The notes: a model not told the origin generated them from the letters alone. A stretch of 64,000 nt of DNA from an uncultured Ruminococcus sp. (GCA_904377845.1 CAJFGR010000007.1:1-64000); one strand, 5' to 3'; positions 27,654 through 35,840 are shown, numbered from the stretch's first letter. Numbers and translations are program-made.

Positions 27654-27887
27654 ATGGACAGACAGAAGATAAATAGGATCAACGAGCTGTATCGGAAGTC
27701 TAAGGCAGAAGGGCTTACAGATGCCGAGAAGAAAGAGCAGAAGATTCTCCGGATGGAATACGTGGAATCTGTAAAGCGAAATCTGCTTGTACAGCTTAAT
27801 AACATTGATGTTGAAGAAAAAGACGGAACGGTAGTGAACCTTGGTGAAAAATACGGAAAGAAATCACATACTGAAAAAGGAAATTAG
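27654..27887 (+). CDS. DUF896 (YnzC/UPF0291) family protein
   Basis: 77 aa. Typical UPF0291 sequence: RINELYRKSKAEGLTDAEKK then EQKILRMEYVESVKRNLLVQL and a short polar tail. The Bacillus homologue YnzC is SOS-associated; its molecular role is unknown. ATG 27654 follows AAAGGA. The 5-formyl-THF cyclo-ligase reading overlaps its 3' end by 47 bases. Confidence 0.85.
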   Translation: MDRQKINRINELYRKSKAEGLTDAEKKEQKILRMEYVESVKRNLLVQLNNIDVEEKDGTVVNLGEKYGKKSHTEKGN

Positions 27888-28452
27888 AGAAAAATACCGC
27901 TGTATCAGAAAGGAAATATCCTCTGATGCCAGAGAAGAGGCATCTGCACGTATAGCTGGACAGCTTTTTAATGAACCGGCATACCAGAAAGCTCGTTTTA
28001 TATATTGTTATGCATCTTTCGAGGATGAGGCGGACACGCACAGAATTATCGAAGAATCGCTGCGGCAGGGAAAGCGGGTAGCGCTTCCCAGAGTGAGGGG
28101 AAAACACAGGATGGAGTTTTGCTTTATAAAAAGTCCGGCGGATCTCAAGCCCGGATTTCTCGGAATAAGAGAGCCCGGCCCGTGGTGTCCGAAAGCGCCG
28201 GCGCCGTACAGTGAGACAATGGTAATTATGCCGGGCATTGCTTTTGACAGAAGCGGCGGGAGAATCGGCTATGGCGGAGGATATTATGATGCATATCTGA
28301 CCGGACATACCCGTTGCATTAAGGCGGCCCTCGCCTATTCTGCACAGATTGCCGATGAGCTACCCTCTGAGCCGGAGGATGTAAAAGTGGATATGATTAT
28401 TACGGAAAAGGAGCTGATCTTATGCCAGCAGGACTGCCGGGAGATCCGGTAA
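27841..28452 (+). CDS. 5-formyltetrahydrofolate cyclo-ligase
   Basis: About 200 aa. N-terminal KKEIREKYRCIRKEISSDAR, the FIYCYASFEDEADTHRIIEE segment, and the ATP/folate-binding end MVIMPGIAFDRSGGRIGYGG then GYYDAYL are diagnostic. It converts 5-formyl-THF to 5,10-methenyl-THF using ATP. The start is uncertain: TTG 27841 or GTG 27844 lie inside the DUF896 gene and no ATG fits before the conserved N-terminus. The next gene begins inside its 3' end (ATG 28422). Confidence 0.9.
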   Translation: MVKNTERNHILKKEIREKYRCIRKEISSDAREEASARIAGQLFNEPAYQKARFIYCYASFEDEADTHRIIEESLRQGKRVALPRVRGKHRMEFCFIKSPADLKPGFLGIREPGPWCPKAPAPYSETMVIMPGIAFDRSGGRIGYGGGYYDAYLTGHTRCIKAALAYSAQIADELPSEPEDVKVDMIITEKELILCQQDCREIR

Positions 28453-28604
28453 TGCTTTTAAGTGTGATCAATACAAAACTGAGAGATTATTATCCGTCAC
28501 TGGATGCGCTCTGCGACGATATGCATATTGACCGAAAAGAGCTTTCCGACAGACTTGATCTCATTGATTATGCATATGATGCCGGAAGAAATCAGTTTGT
28601 ATAA
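28422..28604 (+). CDS. DUF4250 family protein
   Basis: 60 aa. Matches the short DUF4250 pattern: GDPVMLLSVINTKLRDYYPS then LDALCDDMHIDRKELSDRL and IDYAYDAGRNQFV at the end. AAGGAG precedes ATG 28422, which lies in the cyclo-ligase 3' end, so the two are probably coupled. The family is common in Clostridia next to folate and tRNA-modification genes; function unknown. Confidence 0.85.
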   Translation: MPAGLPGDPVMLLSVINTKLRDYYPSLDALCDDMHIDRKELSDRLDLIDYAYDAGRNQFV

Positions 28605-28655
28605 GAAGAACAGCAGCTGACAGACTGCTGATTTACATAAGAAATGGAAGGTAGT

Positions 28656-28829
28656 ATGGAGAAAGTATGGAGCGCTGCCGGGCAGGAAACGGAAATTCCG
28701 GTAACTGAACCCCAGAGGCAGTATTATTTTATTGAAAGAGCAAAACAGGATCTGACGGAGTTGAGCAGGGCGGCCGGAAGGCCGCTGACTTTCTGTGTTA
28801 CGACATTCGGATGTCCGAAGTATGACTAA
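28656..28829 (+). pseudogene. miaB: MiaB 5' fragment, interrupted by the element
   Basis: From ATG 28656 (after GGAAGG) the reading gives a Lachnospiraceae-type MiaB N-terminus: VTEPQRQYYFIERAKQDLTE, GRPLTFCVTTFGC. In MiaB the next residues should be QMNARDSEKL; here they are PKYD and a stop. The break therefore lies inside the first Cys motif of the tRNA methylthiotransferase, before the UPF0004 domain and the whole radical SAM core. The remaining 3' part is not in the window. The enzyme makes ms2i6A37 in tRNAs reading UNN codons. Confidence 0.85.
28806..28824. other. left junction of the integrated element (attL) in miaB
   Basis: miaB coding sequence TTCGGATGTC is continuous up to about 28815 and foreign sequence begins by about 28817. 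The large serine recombinase encoded 350 bases inside is the likely integrase. The exact crossover cannot be fixed without the right junction. Confidence 0.6.
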
Positions 28830-28856
28830 AACGAGATATCGCAAACGAAAGTCTAT

Positions 28857-28902
28857 AAAAGCAAAGCCACTGTTAATTATAAACAGCGGCTTTGCTTTTA
28901 TT
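28857..28902. terminator. bidirectional terminator at the element's left edge
   Basis: GCAAAGCC-x-CTGTT pairs with AACAG-x-GGCTTTGC; T-rich sequence follows on + (TTTTATTTT) and A-rich precedes (AAAA), so it works in both directions. It separates broken miaB from the small minus-strand ORF. Confidence 0.75.
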
Positions 28903-29056
28903 TTGTATCCCGTTTTGGCTGCCCCTCTTCTATTTGAAGTGGTATTACAAATGGTGTTATATCAATATTGGCAAATTTAGCACGGTCCTTTTTGTTTATT
29001 TTTTCTATATAGCCTTTAAGACGGTCAACATTACGGTATGTTGTTTCAGGTTTCAT
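28898..29056 (-). CDS. small ORF divergent from the integrase
   Basis: 52 aa, start MKPETTYRNVDRLKGYIEKI, basic N-terminal half (EKINKKDRAKFANID) and IPLQIEEGQPKRDTK at the end. GAGAGGTGAAC precedes the ATG at ribosome-site distance. It is transcribed away from the serine recombinase and ends at the left-edge terminator. No family recognised. Position suggests a small regulator or recombination-directionality factor, which is inference. Confidence 0.5.
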   Translation of the reverse strand: MKPETTYRNVDRLKGYIEKINKKDRAKFANIDITPFVIPLQIEEGQPKRDTK

Positions 29057-29164
29057 TAGTTCACCTCTCTTCCTTATATTGCTATAAGAAAAATGATAGA
29101 AAACCTCAATTTTAAACGATAAATGAATTGTTTTGCCACCATTTTTCTAATGGAGGGAAAAATA

Positions 29165-31207
29165 ATGACATTTAAAAAGGTTAAATTATGGAAAAAGGAA
29201 AAAGCGGCTATCTACATTCGAGTGTCAACAGCATACCAAGTAGATAAAGATTCGTTGCCATTACAAAGAAAAATGTGCCAATCTTATTGCGAAATGCACG
29301 GCCTAGATTATGTCATATTCGAAGATGCGGGATTTACTGCAAAAACGGAAAAAAGACCTGCTTATCAAGAAATGATACAAAGATTTAGAAATGGTGAATT
29401 TTCTCATCTGATCGTCTATAAGCTGGACCGTATCTCAAGAAATCTGCTTGATTTCATGGGTATGTATGAAGAGCTTGAAAGCTTGTATGTAACATTTATT
29501 TCGCTAAATGAAAACTTTGACACTAACACTGCTATGGGAAAAGCTATGCTGGCGATTATGATTATATTTGCACAGATGGAGCGTGAAATTGACTCCGAAC
29601 GTGTTCTATCAGTTATGATCGGACGTGCAGAAAATGATAGAGAAGAAGTCAATGATGGCCGTGGCTTATGGAACGGTGCACAGACCCCTTTCGGATTCAA
29701 ATTTGATTATGATATAAAATACCCGGTGCCAGATGAAAATGAACTACCAACACTGCACCTGATTTATGATATGTATGAAATTAAAAGATCGACATTGGTG
29801 GTTGCGAGATATCTTAATTCACATAGCATACCGTCTAAGCGTGGCGGAAAATGGACTAGCAAGGTGGTAGGCGATATCATTAAAAACAGATTTAACATTG
29901 GTGAATACTCCTATAATAAAAGAGAATCTGGAAGAGGACCATATAAGCCTGAAGATGAATGGGTAATAAGACCCAACAATCATCCTGCTGTTATTGATTT
30001 GGATCAATTTGAGCGCTGTAACAAAATTATTTCAAGGAATAAGCAGGCCAAGCCCAAAAAGAATATTAAATATGTCCATATATTTCAAGGCATAATGAAA
30101 TGTCACGCTTGCGGTAGCGGAACAAGTTGCTCTAAAGATAAGAGAAGAAAAAATGGCATATTTCCATCGGTATACGCATGCACGTTGCGTAGGACTGATC
30201 TCGATGCTGGCTGTCCTAATTCTTCCTATATTTCAGATTACATTATAGGCAAATTCGTATTTTCATTTGTTATGAATTATTATAAAGCCTATAAACAGTT
30301 CCGGGGTATTAGTAAAGCTGCAGATCCGCTTAAGGATTTATCAAATTGTTTATTACAAGGAACTGAGTTCCACGGTGTATCTCTAAAAAATGACACATTA
30401 AAACAAATCTTTAATGTTTTAATGAAAAGTTCAAATATCAGAGATAAGGAATACTACCCTCTTGTTTCAACTGATTCAGGAGTTGATCAGATTAATGCGG
30501 AAAGTATCAAAATGAAGCAAAATGAATTGCAGAAATGCGATCTGGCGATTCAAAGACTTACTGATCTGTATCTATTTAACGATGGGTCATTTTCTAAAGG
30601 AAATTTCTTAGAGAAAAAACAGGAATTGGAAAATAAAAAGAAATCAATTGAAGCTGAACTAAAAAGTGCTGCAAAAGAACAGGGTGACATTTCAACTGCG
30701 CCTTCAATTGATAAAAAGCAGTTTTCAGCTTTATTCTTAAAAATAGGTATCTCAGATGATAGCTATGGCATAAATTTCGTAGATATCTATCATAATGTTG
30801 ATCATCAAATTATAAAAGATTTTGTTTCAGCTATAATAAAGAATATAGAATATGAAAATGCCAGAATATTCAGCATTGAATTTGTTAATGGTTTAAAATG
30901 TGATTTTAATCACAAATCCAAAACAGATGTAAAATGTCCCGTTTGTGGATCCACAATTTGGCATACAGTCAGCTGTAGAAAAAGAACTTTGCCTATAAAT
31001 GGTAAAATATATCAAAGGATAAAAATGGGTGATCCAAAAGACTATTATCATGATAAAGAAAATCAAGTCTGTGAGGATTGCGGTGTCAGCAAAGGCAGAT
31101 GGCATCACTATGGATGCAAAAAGGAAAGGTGTCCTATATGTGGTAAGCCCTTATACAAATGCGAACACTCAAAAAAAGTTGATCTCGATTCTATAAAAAA
31201 ATCTTAA
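29165..31207 (+). CDS. large serine recombinase (integrase) with unusual Cys-rich C-terminus
   Basis: 680 aa from ATG 29165 (after GGAGGG). Catalytic domain: AAIYIRVSTAYQVDKDSLPL with the active Ser, YKLDRISRNLLDFMGMYEEL and AQMEREIDSERV. A recombinase domain follows (GAQTPFGFKFDYDIKYPVP) and a zinc-ribbon/coiled-coil region (CHACGSGTSC, then AIQRLTDLYLF). After the usual coiled coil the protein adds another 90 residues with CPVCGSTIWHTVSC, CEDCGV, CPICGKPLYKC, i.e. extra zinc knuckles. Located next to the miaB junction, it is the likely integrase of the element. The GAACTGAGTTC motif lies inside it at 30360. Confidence 0.9.
   Translation: MTFKKVKLWKKEKAAIYIRVSTAYQVDKDSLPLQRKMCQSYCEMHGLDYVIFEDAGFTAKTEKRPAYQEMIQRFRNGEFSHLIVYKLDRISRNLLDFMGMYEELESLYVTFISLNENFDTNTAMGKAMLAIMIIFAQMEREIDSERVLSVMIGRAENDREEVNDGRGLWNGAQTPFGFKFDYDIKYPVPDENELPTLHLIYDMYEIKRSTLVVARYLNSHSIPSKRGGKWTSKVVGDIIKNRFNIGEYSYNKRESGRGPYKPEDEWVIRPNNHPAVIDLDQFERCNKIISRNKQAKPKKNIKYVHIFQGIMKCHACGSGTSCSKDKRRKNGIFPSVYACTLRRTDLDAGCPNSSYISDYIIGKFVFSFVMNYYKAYKQFRGISKAADPLKDLSNCLLQGTEFHGVSLKNDTLKQIFNVLMKSSNIRDKEYYPLVSTDSGVDQINAESIKMKQNELQKCDLAIQRLTDLYLFNDGSFSKGNFLEKKQELENKKKSIEAELKSAAKEQGDISTAPSIDKKQFSALFLKIGISDDSYGINFVDIYHNVDHQIIKDFVSAIIKNIEYENARIFSIEFVNGLKCDFNHKSKTDVKCPVCGSTIWHTVSCRKRTLPINGKIYQRIKMGDPKDYYHDKENQVCEDCGVSKGRWHHYGCKKERCPICGKPLYKCEHSKKVDLDSIKKS
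30360..30370. repeat. GAACTGAGTTC motif, copy 1
   Basis: Inside the large serine recombinase gene (codons G-T-E-F). Confidence 0.8.
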
Positions 31208-31215
31208 TTTAACCA

Positions 31216-31250
31216 AAACGAAAGGGCTGCTTCTGCAGTCCTTTCGTTTA
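31216..31250. terminator. bidirectional terminator between integrase and DUF5688 genes
   Basis: AAACGAAAGG and CCTTTCGTTT pair (with the inner GCTGC/GCAGT) around TTCT; T-rich downstream and A-rich upstream. Confidence 0.75.
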
Positions 31251-31260
31251 TTTCTGGAAA

Positions 31261-32154
31261 TCACAATTTTTTCAGTTCACCGTTTATATAAATATAAACA
31301 GAATCCGAGAGCTGTTCGTCTGGTTCCACTTGCTCAGCGTTTACATCCCGCACCATTTCCTTGGCCTCTTCAACAGGAAAAATACCATAAGGCATTGTTA
31401 TCACCTCGTGGATTGATGATGGTAAAATAAGTTGCGGCATAGAGCCGAACGCTTTTTTAAGTACTTCTGGTACTGCAAGCATACCAGCGCCGAAAACCTT
31501 TTCTTTGTTTGTCAATACGCTCAGAGGTGAGCTCATTCCAGCTTTAAGGGTTAACTCTGCTGCTTCTTCAGAAATCATTTCTGATTTTACCATATTATCC
31601 ATGATTTCCTTCATCACGGCATCCATGGAACGATAATCATATTTTTTCTCCATGTTGTCTCGCGCATCTTCCAGTACAGTTTCGAAGCTTACGCCCCATA
31701 CATTAAGCATGGCATGCGTTACGTTCGCAGTCATGCTTTCTCCTGATTCTGGACAAGAGTCCAGTTCAACATAACATACGGCAGCGAGGTCTTCTGCTAT
31801 CATTTTATAAGGATATTCTATGCTCATTTCTGAGCTATAGAGTCGGATATAAATCTTGGAACTAAGACTACGATAACTTGACAGATTACCCAGCAGGCTC
31901 TGCAATCCAGATACCTGCTCTTTGTGATTGCGAACTACCTCCGCCACTTTTTCCGCTGCGTTTTCAGCTGATAAAAGTGGGAAAAAGTGGTTTAAAGTTA
32001 CATTGATTCCTGCACTTTCTTCAGGATCTATAACAGATACCTGATTACAAATGGTTCTGCCTTTGCGTACTTCAATGACATTTACCTTAGCTTCAGGAAA
32101 ATAATCCTTTACCAAGGTCGCTACTTCCTCTGCGTACTTTTTGATTTCCTTCAT
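31261..32154 (-). CDS. DUF5688 family protein
   Basis: 297 aa. DUF5688 pattern: YFPEAKVNVIEVRKGRTICN at the start, NVTLNHFFPLLSAENAAEKV, YKMIAEDLAAVCYVELD and a central GAGMLAVPEVLKKAFGSMPQ. This family is frequent in Lachnospiraceae, often on large mobile elements, with no known function. Its leader contains the longest copy of the element's palindrome (GGAACTGAGTTCC flanked by GGA...TCC at 32176-32194). GGAGG precedes the ATG. Confidence 0.75.
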   Translation of the reverse strand: MKEIKKYAEEVATLVKDYFPEAKVNVIEVRKGRTICNQVSVIDPEESAGINVTLNHFFPLLSAENAAEKVAEVVRNHKEQVSGLQSLLGNLSSYRSLSSKIYIRLYSSEMSIEYPYKMIAEDLAAVCYVELDSCPESGESMTANVTHAMLNVWGVSFETVLEDARDNMEKKYDYRSMDAVMKEIMDNMVKSEMISEEAAELTLKAGMSSPLSVLTNKEKVFGAGMLAVPEVLKKAFGSMPQLILPSSIHEVITMPYGIFPVEEAKEMVRDVNAEQVEPDEQLSDSVYIYINGELKKL

Positions 32155-32179
32155 TTTGTTTCCTCCTTTTATTCTGGAG

Positions 32180-32190
32180 GAACTGAGTTC
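32180..32190. repeat. GAACTGAGTTC motif, copy 2
   Basis: In the DUF5688 leader; the symmetry extends to GGAGGAACTGAGTTCCTCC. Confidence 0.85.
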
Positions 32191-32284
32191 CTCCTATTAT
32201 TTAATTCGAAATAAATATGAAGCGACAATTTAAAACAAATATTCCATTTTTTTATTAGGCATTTAAAGGAGGAGGTGGATAGAA

Positions 32285-32728
32285 TTGATTGAACTTATAT
32301 TTTGGGCGGTATTATTTGTAGTAATGGTACTCCTTGAACTGTTGACGCTTGGTCTAACAACTATATGGTTTGCTGCGGGAGCCATTGCAGCTATATTTGC
32401 CCAATTCTTAGGAGCACCATTTGTAATACAGGCAATAATATTCCTAGTAGTATCTATAGCTCTGCTGTACTTATTGGCTCCTTGGGCCAGACGATATTTC
32501 AATAAAGACAGAATTAAAACAAATGCCCAGTCTTTAATTGGTAAACAGGCTGTCATTACTGAACCAATCAACAATTTGCAATCCAGGGGGCGCGTGATCG
32601 TGGATGGTATGGAATGGTCGGCCAGATATAGCGGGGATTCTGGATGTGCACCTGAAGGAACTGTAGTTAGGATTAAAGATATCCAAGGCGTTAAACTAAT
32701 TGTAGAAGACGTTCAAGAAAAAGAATAA
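32285..32728 (+). CDS. NfeD-family membrane protein
   Basis: 147 aa from TTG 32285 with AGGAGGTGG upstream. Three or four hydrophobic segments (VVMVLLELLTLGLTTIWF, FVIQAIIFLVVSIALLYL) are followed by an OB-fold NfeD C-terminus (IGKQAVITEPINNLQSRGRV, then GDSGCAPEGTVVRIKD). NfeD proteins work with SPFH/stomatin proteins in membrane microdomains. The partner gene follows 12 bases downstream. An unusual cargo for a mobile element. Confidence 0.85.
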   Translation: MIELIFWAVLFVVMVLLELLTLGLTTIWFAAGAIAAIFAQFLGAPFVIQAIIFLVVSIALLYLLAPWARRYFNKDRIKTNAQSLIGKQAVITEPINNLQSRGRVIVDGMEWSARYSGDSGCAPEGTVVRIKDIQGVKLIVEDVQEKE

Positions 32729-32740
32729 AAGGAGAAGAAT

Positions 32741-33673
32741 ATGTATTTTGCAATATTTTTTATAATAGCTATTTTGATTGTACTGATTCTTGTATCTTGT
32801 GTAAAAATTGTCCCGCAGGCAAACGCTTACGTGGTAGAACGATTAGGGGCTTATCAAGCTACCTGGCAGGTTGGCCTGCATTTCAAGATGCCATTTCTGG
32901 ATCGTGTTGCTAAGAAGGTCCCGCTCAAAGAACAAGTTGTTGATTTTGCCCCACAGCCTGTTATTACACAGGATAATGTAACCATGCTGATCGATACGGT
33001 CGTGTTTTTCCAGATCACGGATCCTAAATTATACGCTTATGGCGTAGAAAAGCCGATCATGGCTATTGAAAACCTTACTGCTACTACCCTTAGAAATATC
33101 ATTGGTGACTTAGAGCTGGATGAAACACTCACTTCGAGGGAAACAATAAATACGAAGATGCGTGCGTCCCTAGATTCAGCTACGGATCCATGGGGAATAA
33201 AAGTAACCCGTGTAGAATTAAAGAACATTACCCCGCCGCAGGCTATTCAGGAAGCTATGGAGAAACAGATGAAAGCTGAACGTGAGCGCCGTGAAGCAAT
33301 CCTGCGTGCTGAAGGTGAAAAGAAATCTACGGTCCTTGTCGCTGAAGGCAAGAAAGAATCTGCTATTTTGGAAGCAGAGGCAGAAAAGCAGGCAGCAATA
33401 CTTCGTGCCGAGGCTCGCCGCGAAGCCATGATCAAGGAAGCTGAAGGACAGGCTGAAGCAATCAAACAAGTACAGCAGGCAAACGCTGACGGTCTGCGTT
33501 TCCTCAAAGAAGCTGCCCCGGACAACGCCGTACTTCAGCTTAAGAGTTTAGAGGCATTTGCAAAAGCGTCCGATGGAAAGGCAACGAAAATTATTATTCC
33601 GTCGGAGATCCAGAGTATTGCTGGATTGGTGAAATCAATGGCTGAAGTTGCAGAAACTGATACAAAAGCATAA
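32741..33673 (+). CDS. SPFH/Band-7 (stomatin-like, QmcA) protein
   Basis: 310 aa. One N-terminal membrane helix (IAILIVLILVSCVKIVPQAN) followed by the Band 7 domain (YVVERLGAYQATWQVGLHF, PVITQDNVTMLIDTVVFFQI) and a long Ala/Glu/Lys coiled coil (EAEKQAAILRAEARREAM). These proteins oligomerise into ring-like membrane scaffolds. AAGGAGAAG precedes the ATG. Paired with NfeD, as usual for the family; the pair could protect the membrane, e.g. against phage or stress, but this is speculation. Confidence 0.9.
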   Translation: MYFAIFFIIAILIVLILVSCVKIVPQANAYVVERLGAYQATWQVGLHFKMPFLDRVAKKVPLKEQVVDFAPQPVITQDNVTMLIDTVVFFQITDPKLYAYGVEKPIMAIENLTATTLRNIIGDLELDETLTSRETINTKMRASLDSATDPWGIKVTRVELKNITPPQAIQEAMEKQMKAERERREAILRAEGEKKSTVLVAEGKKESAILEAEAEKQAAILRAEARREAMIKEAEGQAEAIKQVQQANADGLRFLKEAAPDNAVLQLKSLEAFAKASDGKATKIIIPSEIQSIAGLVKSMAEVAETDTKA

Positions 33674-33712
33674 TCTCTGCGAAGATATACCATATTTCTT
33701 ATGTGCTAACAT
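33674..33712 (+). promoter_or_regulatory. element promoter P1 (TCTCTGCG - 25 nt - TAACAT)
   Basis: TCTCTGCGAAG is followed exactly 25 bases after TGCG by TAACAT. It opens the RNA region and is closely similar over 50 bases to P2 at 34589, suggesting duplication of the promoter. Confidence 0.65.
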
Positions 33713-33968
33713 AATAACATCAAGAAAACGGTGCGGAACTGATAGGATTGGCATTGCTACCGAGATGGCGCCATCCAACCCGCTCAAGAAATGTCCGTGA
33801 AGCATTTCATTACTGCGTTTAGCTGGATGCAGTCTGTTTCGCAATACGTTGTTAAACATCCAGCCCAGCAGTAAACCTATCGATAGGGCTGCGCCCGGTA
33901 TACCCGGTAAATTGCGAACGGGCGCACAGGCCTGATTAACCTGCCGGTGTAAAGGTTAACCGGACTTT
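33713..33968 (+). ncRNA. structured leader RNA before the tRNA cluster
   Basis: 256 bases without a plausible ORF, with many self-complementary blocks: GATGGCGCCATC, CCTATCGATAGG and an 8-bp pair TGCGCCCG / CGGGCGCA. It is transcribed from P1 into the first tRNA. It may be a processed leader or a separate structured RNA. No family recognised. Confidence 0.4.
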
Positions 33969-34040
33969 GTTGGTATAGCATAATTGGGAATGCGGTTGAC
34001 TTTTAATCAATAGATTTGGGTTCGAATCCCTATACCAGCC
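33969..34040 (+). tRNA. tRNA-Lys (UUU)
   Basis: A cloverleaf is drawn: acceptor GTTGGTA/TACCAGC, D stem GCAT/ATGC, anticodon loop CTTTTAA with UUU, T loop TTCGAAT. One T-stem mismatch. No encoded CCA is needed at the end. Confidence 0.8.
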
Positions 34041-34221
34041 TGTAGAGTTAATGGCCCACGTCTTTATATAAGACGTTATAAGGAAGCTTCTACATTCGAT
34101 GCAGGCCATGTCAAGAATGTGGTCGAAGGTGACACCGGGTACAGTGGCACAATCTGCGACATGTCAAGCAGTCACAATAACGGGTATAGCAGATGGCAGC
34201 CAGGAAAGACTGGCAATCTAA

Positions 34222-34305
34222 GCGGATATGGCGGAATTGGCAGACGCAAGGGACTTAAAATCCCTCGGCATTATTACCATACGGGTTCGATTCCCGTTAT
34301 CCGCA
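34222..34305 (+). tRNA. tRNA-Leu (UAA)
   Basis: 84 bases. Acceptor GCGGATA/TATCCGC, anticodon loop CTTAAAA with UAA, a long class II variable arm, T loop TTCGATT. Confidence 0.92.
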
Positions 34306-34309
34306 TTAA

Positions 34310-34389
34310 GCCGATGTGGTGGAATTGGTAGACACGCTAGATTTAGGATCTAGTACGGCTGTGTGCAGGTTCGAGTCCTGTCATCGGCA
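34310..34389 (+). tRNA. tRNA-Leu (UAG)
   Basis: 80 bases, starting 4 bases after the previous tRNA. Acceptor GCCGATG/CATCGGC, anticodon loop TTTAGGA with UAG, class II variable arm, T loop TTCGAGT. The next 200 bases (34390-34588) hold no further tRNA I can fold. Confidence 0.92.
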
Positions 34390-34588
34390 CTGCGTGTTTT
34401 ATGAATGCGAATCGCAAGACACGCTGAGCAAATTCCTATTATTTTCATTCCTTTCAATTATGAAAAACTTTAATTGCGTTAGCAGCTGATTTCGGCCTGA
34501 CTAGATGCCGCTAAATGCAAGCTGGTTTATACCGGCATAACGAGCAGAAAACCGGGAAGTTCCAGCAATCAATTATAGAAAGGTTGAA

Positions 34589-34627
34589 TCTTTGCGAAAA
34601 TATATCATATTTCAAATGTGATATCAT
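34589..34627 (+). promoter_or_regulatory. element promoter P2 (TCTTTGCG - 25 nt - TATCAT)
   Basis: TCTTTGCGAAAA is followed exactly 25 bases after TGCG by TATCAT, 28 bases upstream of the next tRNA. Confidence 0.65.
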
Positions 34628-34654
34628 AATTGTATCAAGAAAAAATAGTTTTAT

Positions 34655-34726
34655 TGGGCTGTCGCCAAGCGGCAAGGCACGGGACTTTGACTCCCGAACT
34701 CGTGGGTTCGAATCCCACCAGCCCAG
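34655..34726 (+). tRNA. tRNA-Gln (UUG)
   Basis: 72 bases. Acceptor TGGGCTG/CAGCCCA, anticodon stem CGGGA/TCCCG with loop CTTTGAC (UUG), T loop TTCGAAT. Confidence 0.92.
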
Positions 34727-34756
34727 TTCGGTTTTCTGATTTCTTCAGAGGCCTCC

Positions 34757-34809
34757 TCCACCTACGGCTGTGGCTGTGACTAAAGGGGATTCAAATTCCC
34801 CGGGTGGGT
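34757..34809 (+). tRNA. tRNA-like sequence with acceptor and T arm only
   Basis: TCCACCT pairs with GGGTGGG, and a perfect T arm GGGGA-TTCAAAT-TCCCC sits at the right place, but only 21 bases lie between the 5' acceptor strand and the T arm, too few for D and anticodon arms. Either a tRNA that lost its core or a minimal tRNA-like structure. Confidence 0.4.
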
Positions 34810-34830
34810 TTTGTCTATATAGACATTGAA

Positions 34831-34901
34831 TGCTTCTTGGTCAAGTGGCACGACACTGCCCTTCAACGGTAGTAACGCAGGTTCGATTCCTGCAGAAGCA
34901 T
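34831..34901 (+). tRNA. tRNA-Glu (UUC)
   Basis: 71 bases. Acceptor TGCTTCT/AGAAGCA, anticodon stem CTGCC/GGTAG with loop CTTCAAC (UUC), T loop TTCGATT. Confidence 0.9.
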
Positions 34902-34982
34902 TTCATTCGTTCTGAAGCTTGATTTGGCAGGCGCGGGGTAAATTAAGTGCAATCAGGACGTCTAAGAATCGCGCCAGGATGA

Positions 34983-35055
34983 ACTTCCATGGCGGAATGG
35001 AATACGCAGCAGATTCAAAATCTGTTCTTTCTGGGTTCGAGTCCCAGTGGGAGTA
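34983..35055 (+). tRNA. tRNA with CAA anticodon (Leu-type) but short variable loop
   Basis: Acceptor ACTTCCA/TGGGAGT, anticodon stem GCAGA/TCTGT with loop TTCAAAA (CAA), T arm CTGGG-TTCGAGT-CCCAG. The variable loop has only about five bases, whereas bacterial leucine tRNAs carry a long arm. Confidence 0.7.
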
Positions 35056-35158
35056 CTGCAGAGTTAGGCTGCGGAACAATAACTCTGCTACGATATCAGA
35101 TGCATATGAATGTAATAAAAGTTCATACTTCCTTTTTTTGATTCGTCCGCAGCCATAT

Positions 35159-35232
35159 GGACCTTTAGCTCAGTTGGTAAGAGCAACCGGCTCATAACCG
35201 GTCGGCCCGGGGTTCGAGTCCCTGAAGGTCCA
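35159..35232 (+). tRNA. tRNA with CAU anticodon (Met or Ile2)
   Basis: 74 bases. Acceptor GGACCTT/AAGGTCC, D arm AGCTCAGTTGG, anticodon loop CTCATAA (CAU), T loop TTCGAGT. Whether C34 is modified to lysidine cannot be told. Confidence 0.92.
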
Positions 35233-35840
35233 CTGCTATTCCGGATCGACACTGGATATAGCTTATTGTTTAATATGTTATGCTCGTATCGGGAAGCAAG
35301 TACAGGAGTCATGACCTGGAACGTGAAGACCGCACCCCATCCTGGGTAAAGGGTAGAGAGACCACGAGAACCGGAGCGTGCCCGGACACGAGTGCTCGAA
35401 TGTAAGTCGGTTAATGAAGAAGGAATTAACTACTGCATTCATCCGCAGGTCAAATCGATCTGCTGCTGCCCTTAGACGGCGGTTCAAAATAATATAAGGA
35501 GGTACAGTCCATTGAAGAAGTAAGTTAATTATTAAATAGCCTATATAGCTGCAAAAAAAATAAAAACGATCATAGAAATATGGGTGCAACCAGAGAGAAC
35601 GATAATAAATAGTGTTGCTCGTCGGCCGTCCCGCAAGCGGCTAATATGACTCAATCCTTTAAGCTCCTTTGGACGCAACGTCAGTAAAGACGATAAAATC
35701 CGATGACCGTGACCTCATCGTCAAGAAACTGGTCTGGCATACGCCATGTGAAAGATTTCTATATCTGTATGCTAAATCAATATTTAAACTCGGTACGTGG
35801 CCGCACAGAGTGTCTGAATAGACGATATTGATTAGCCAAG

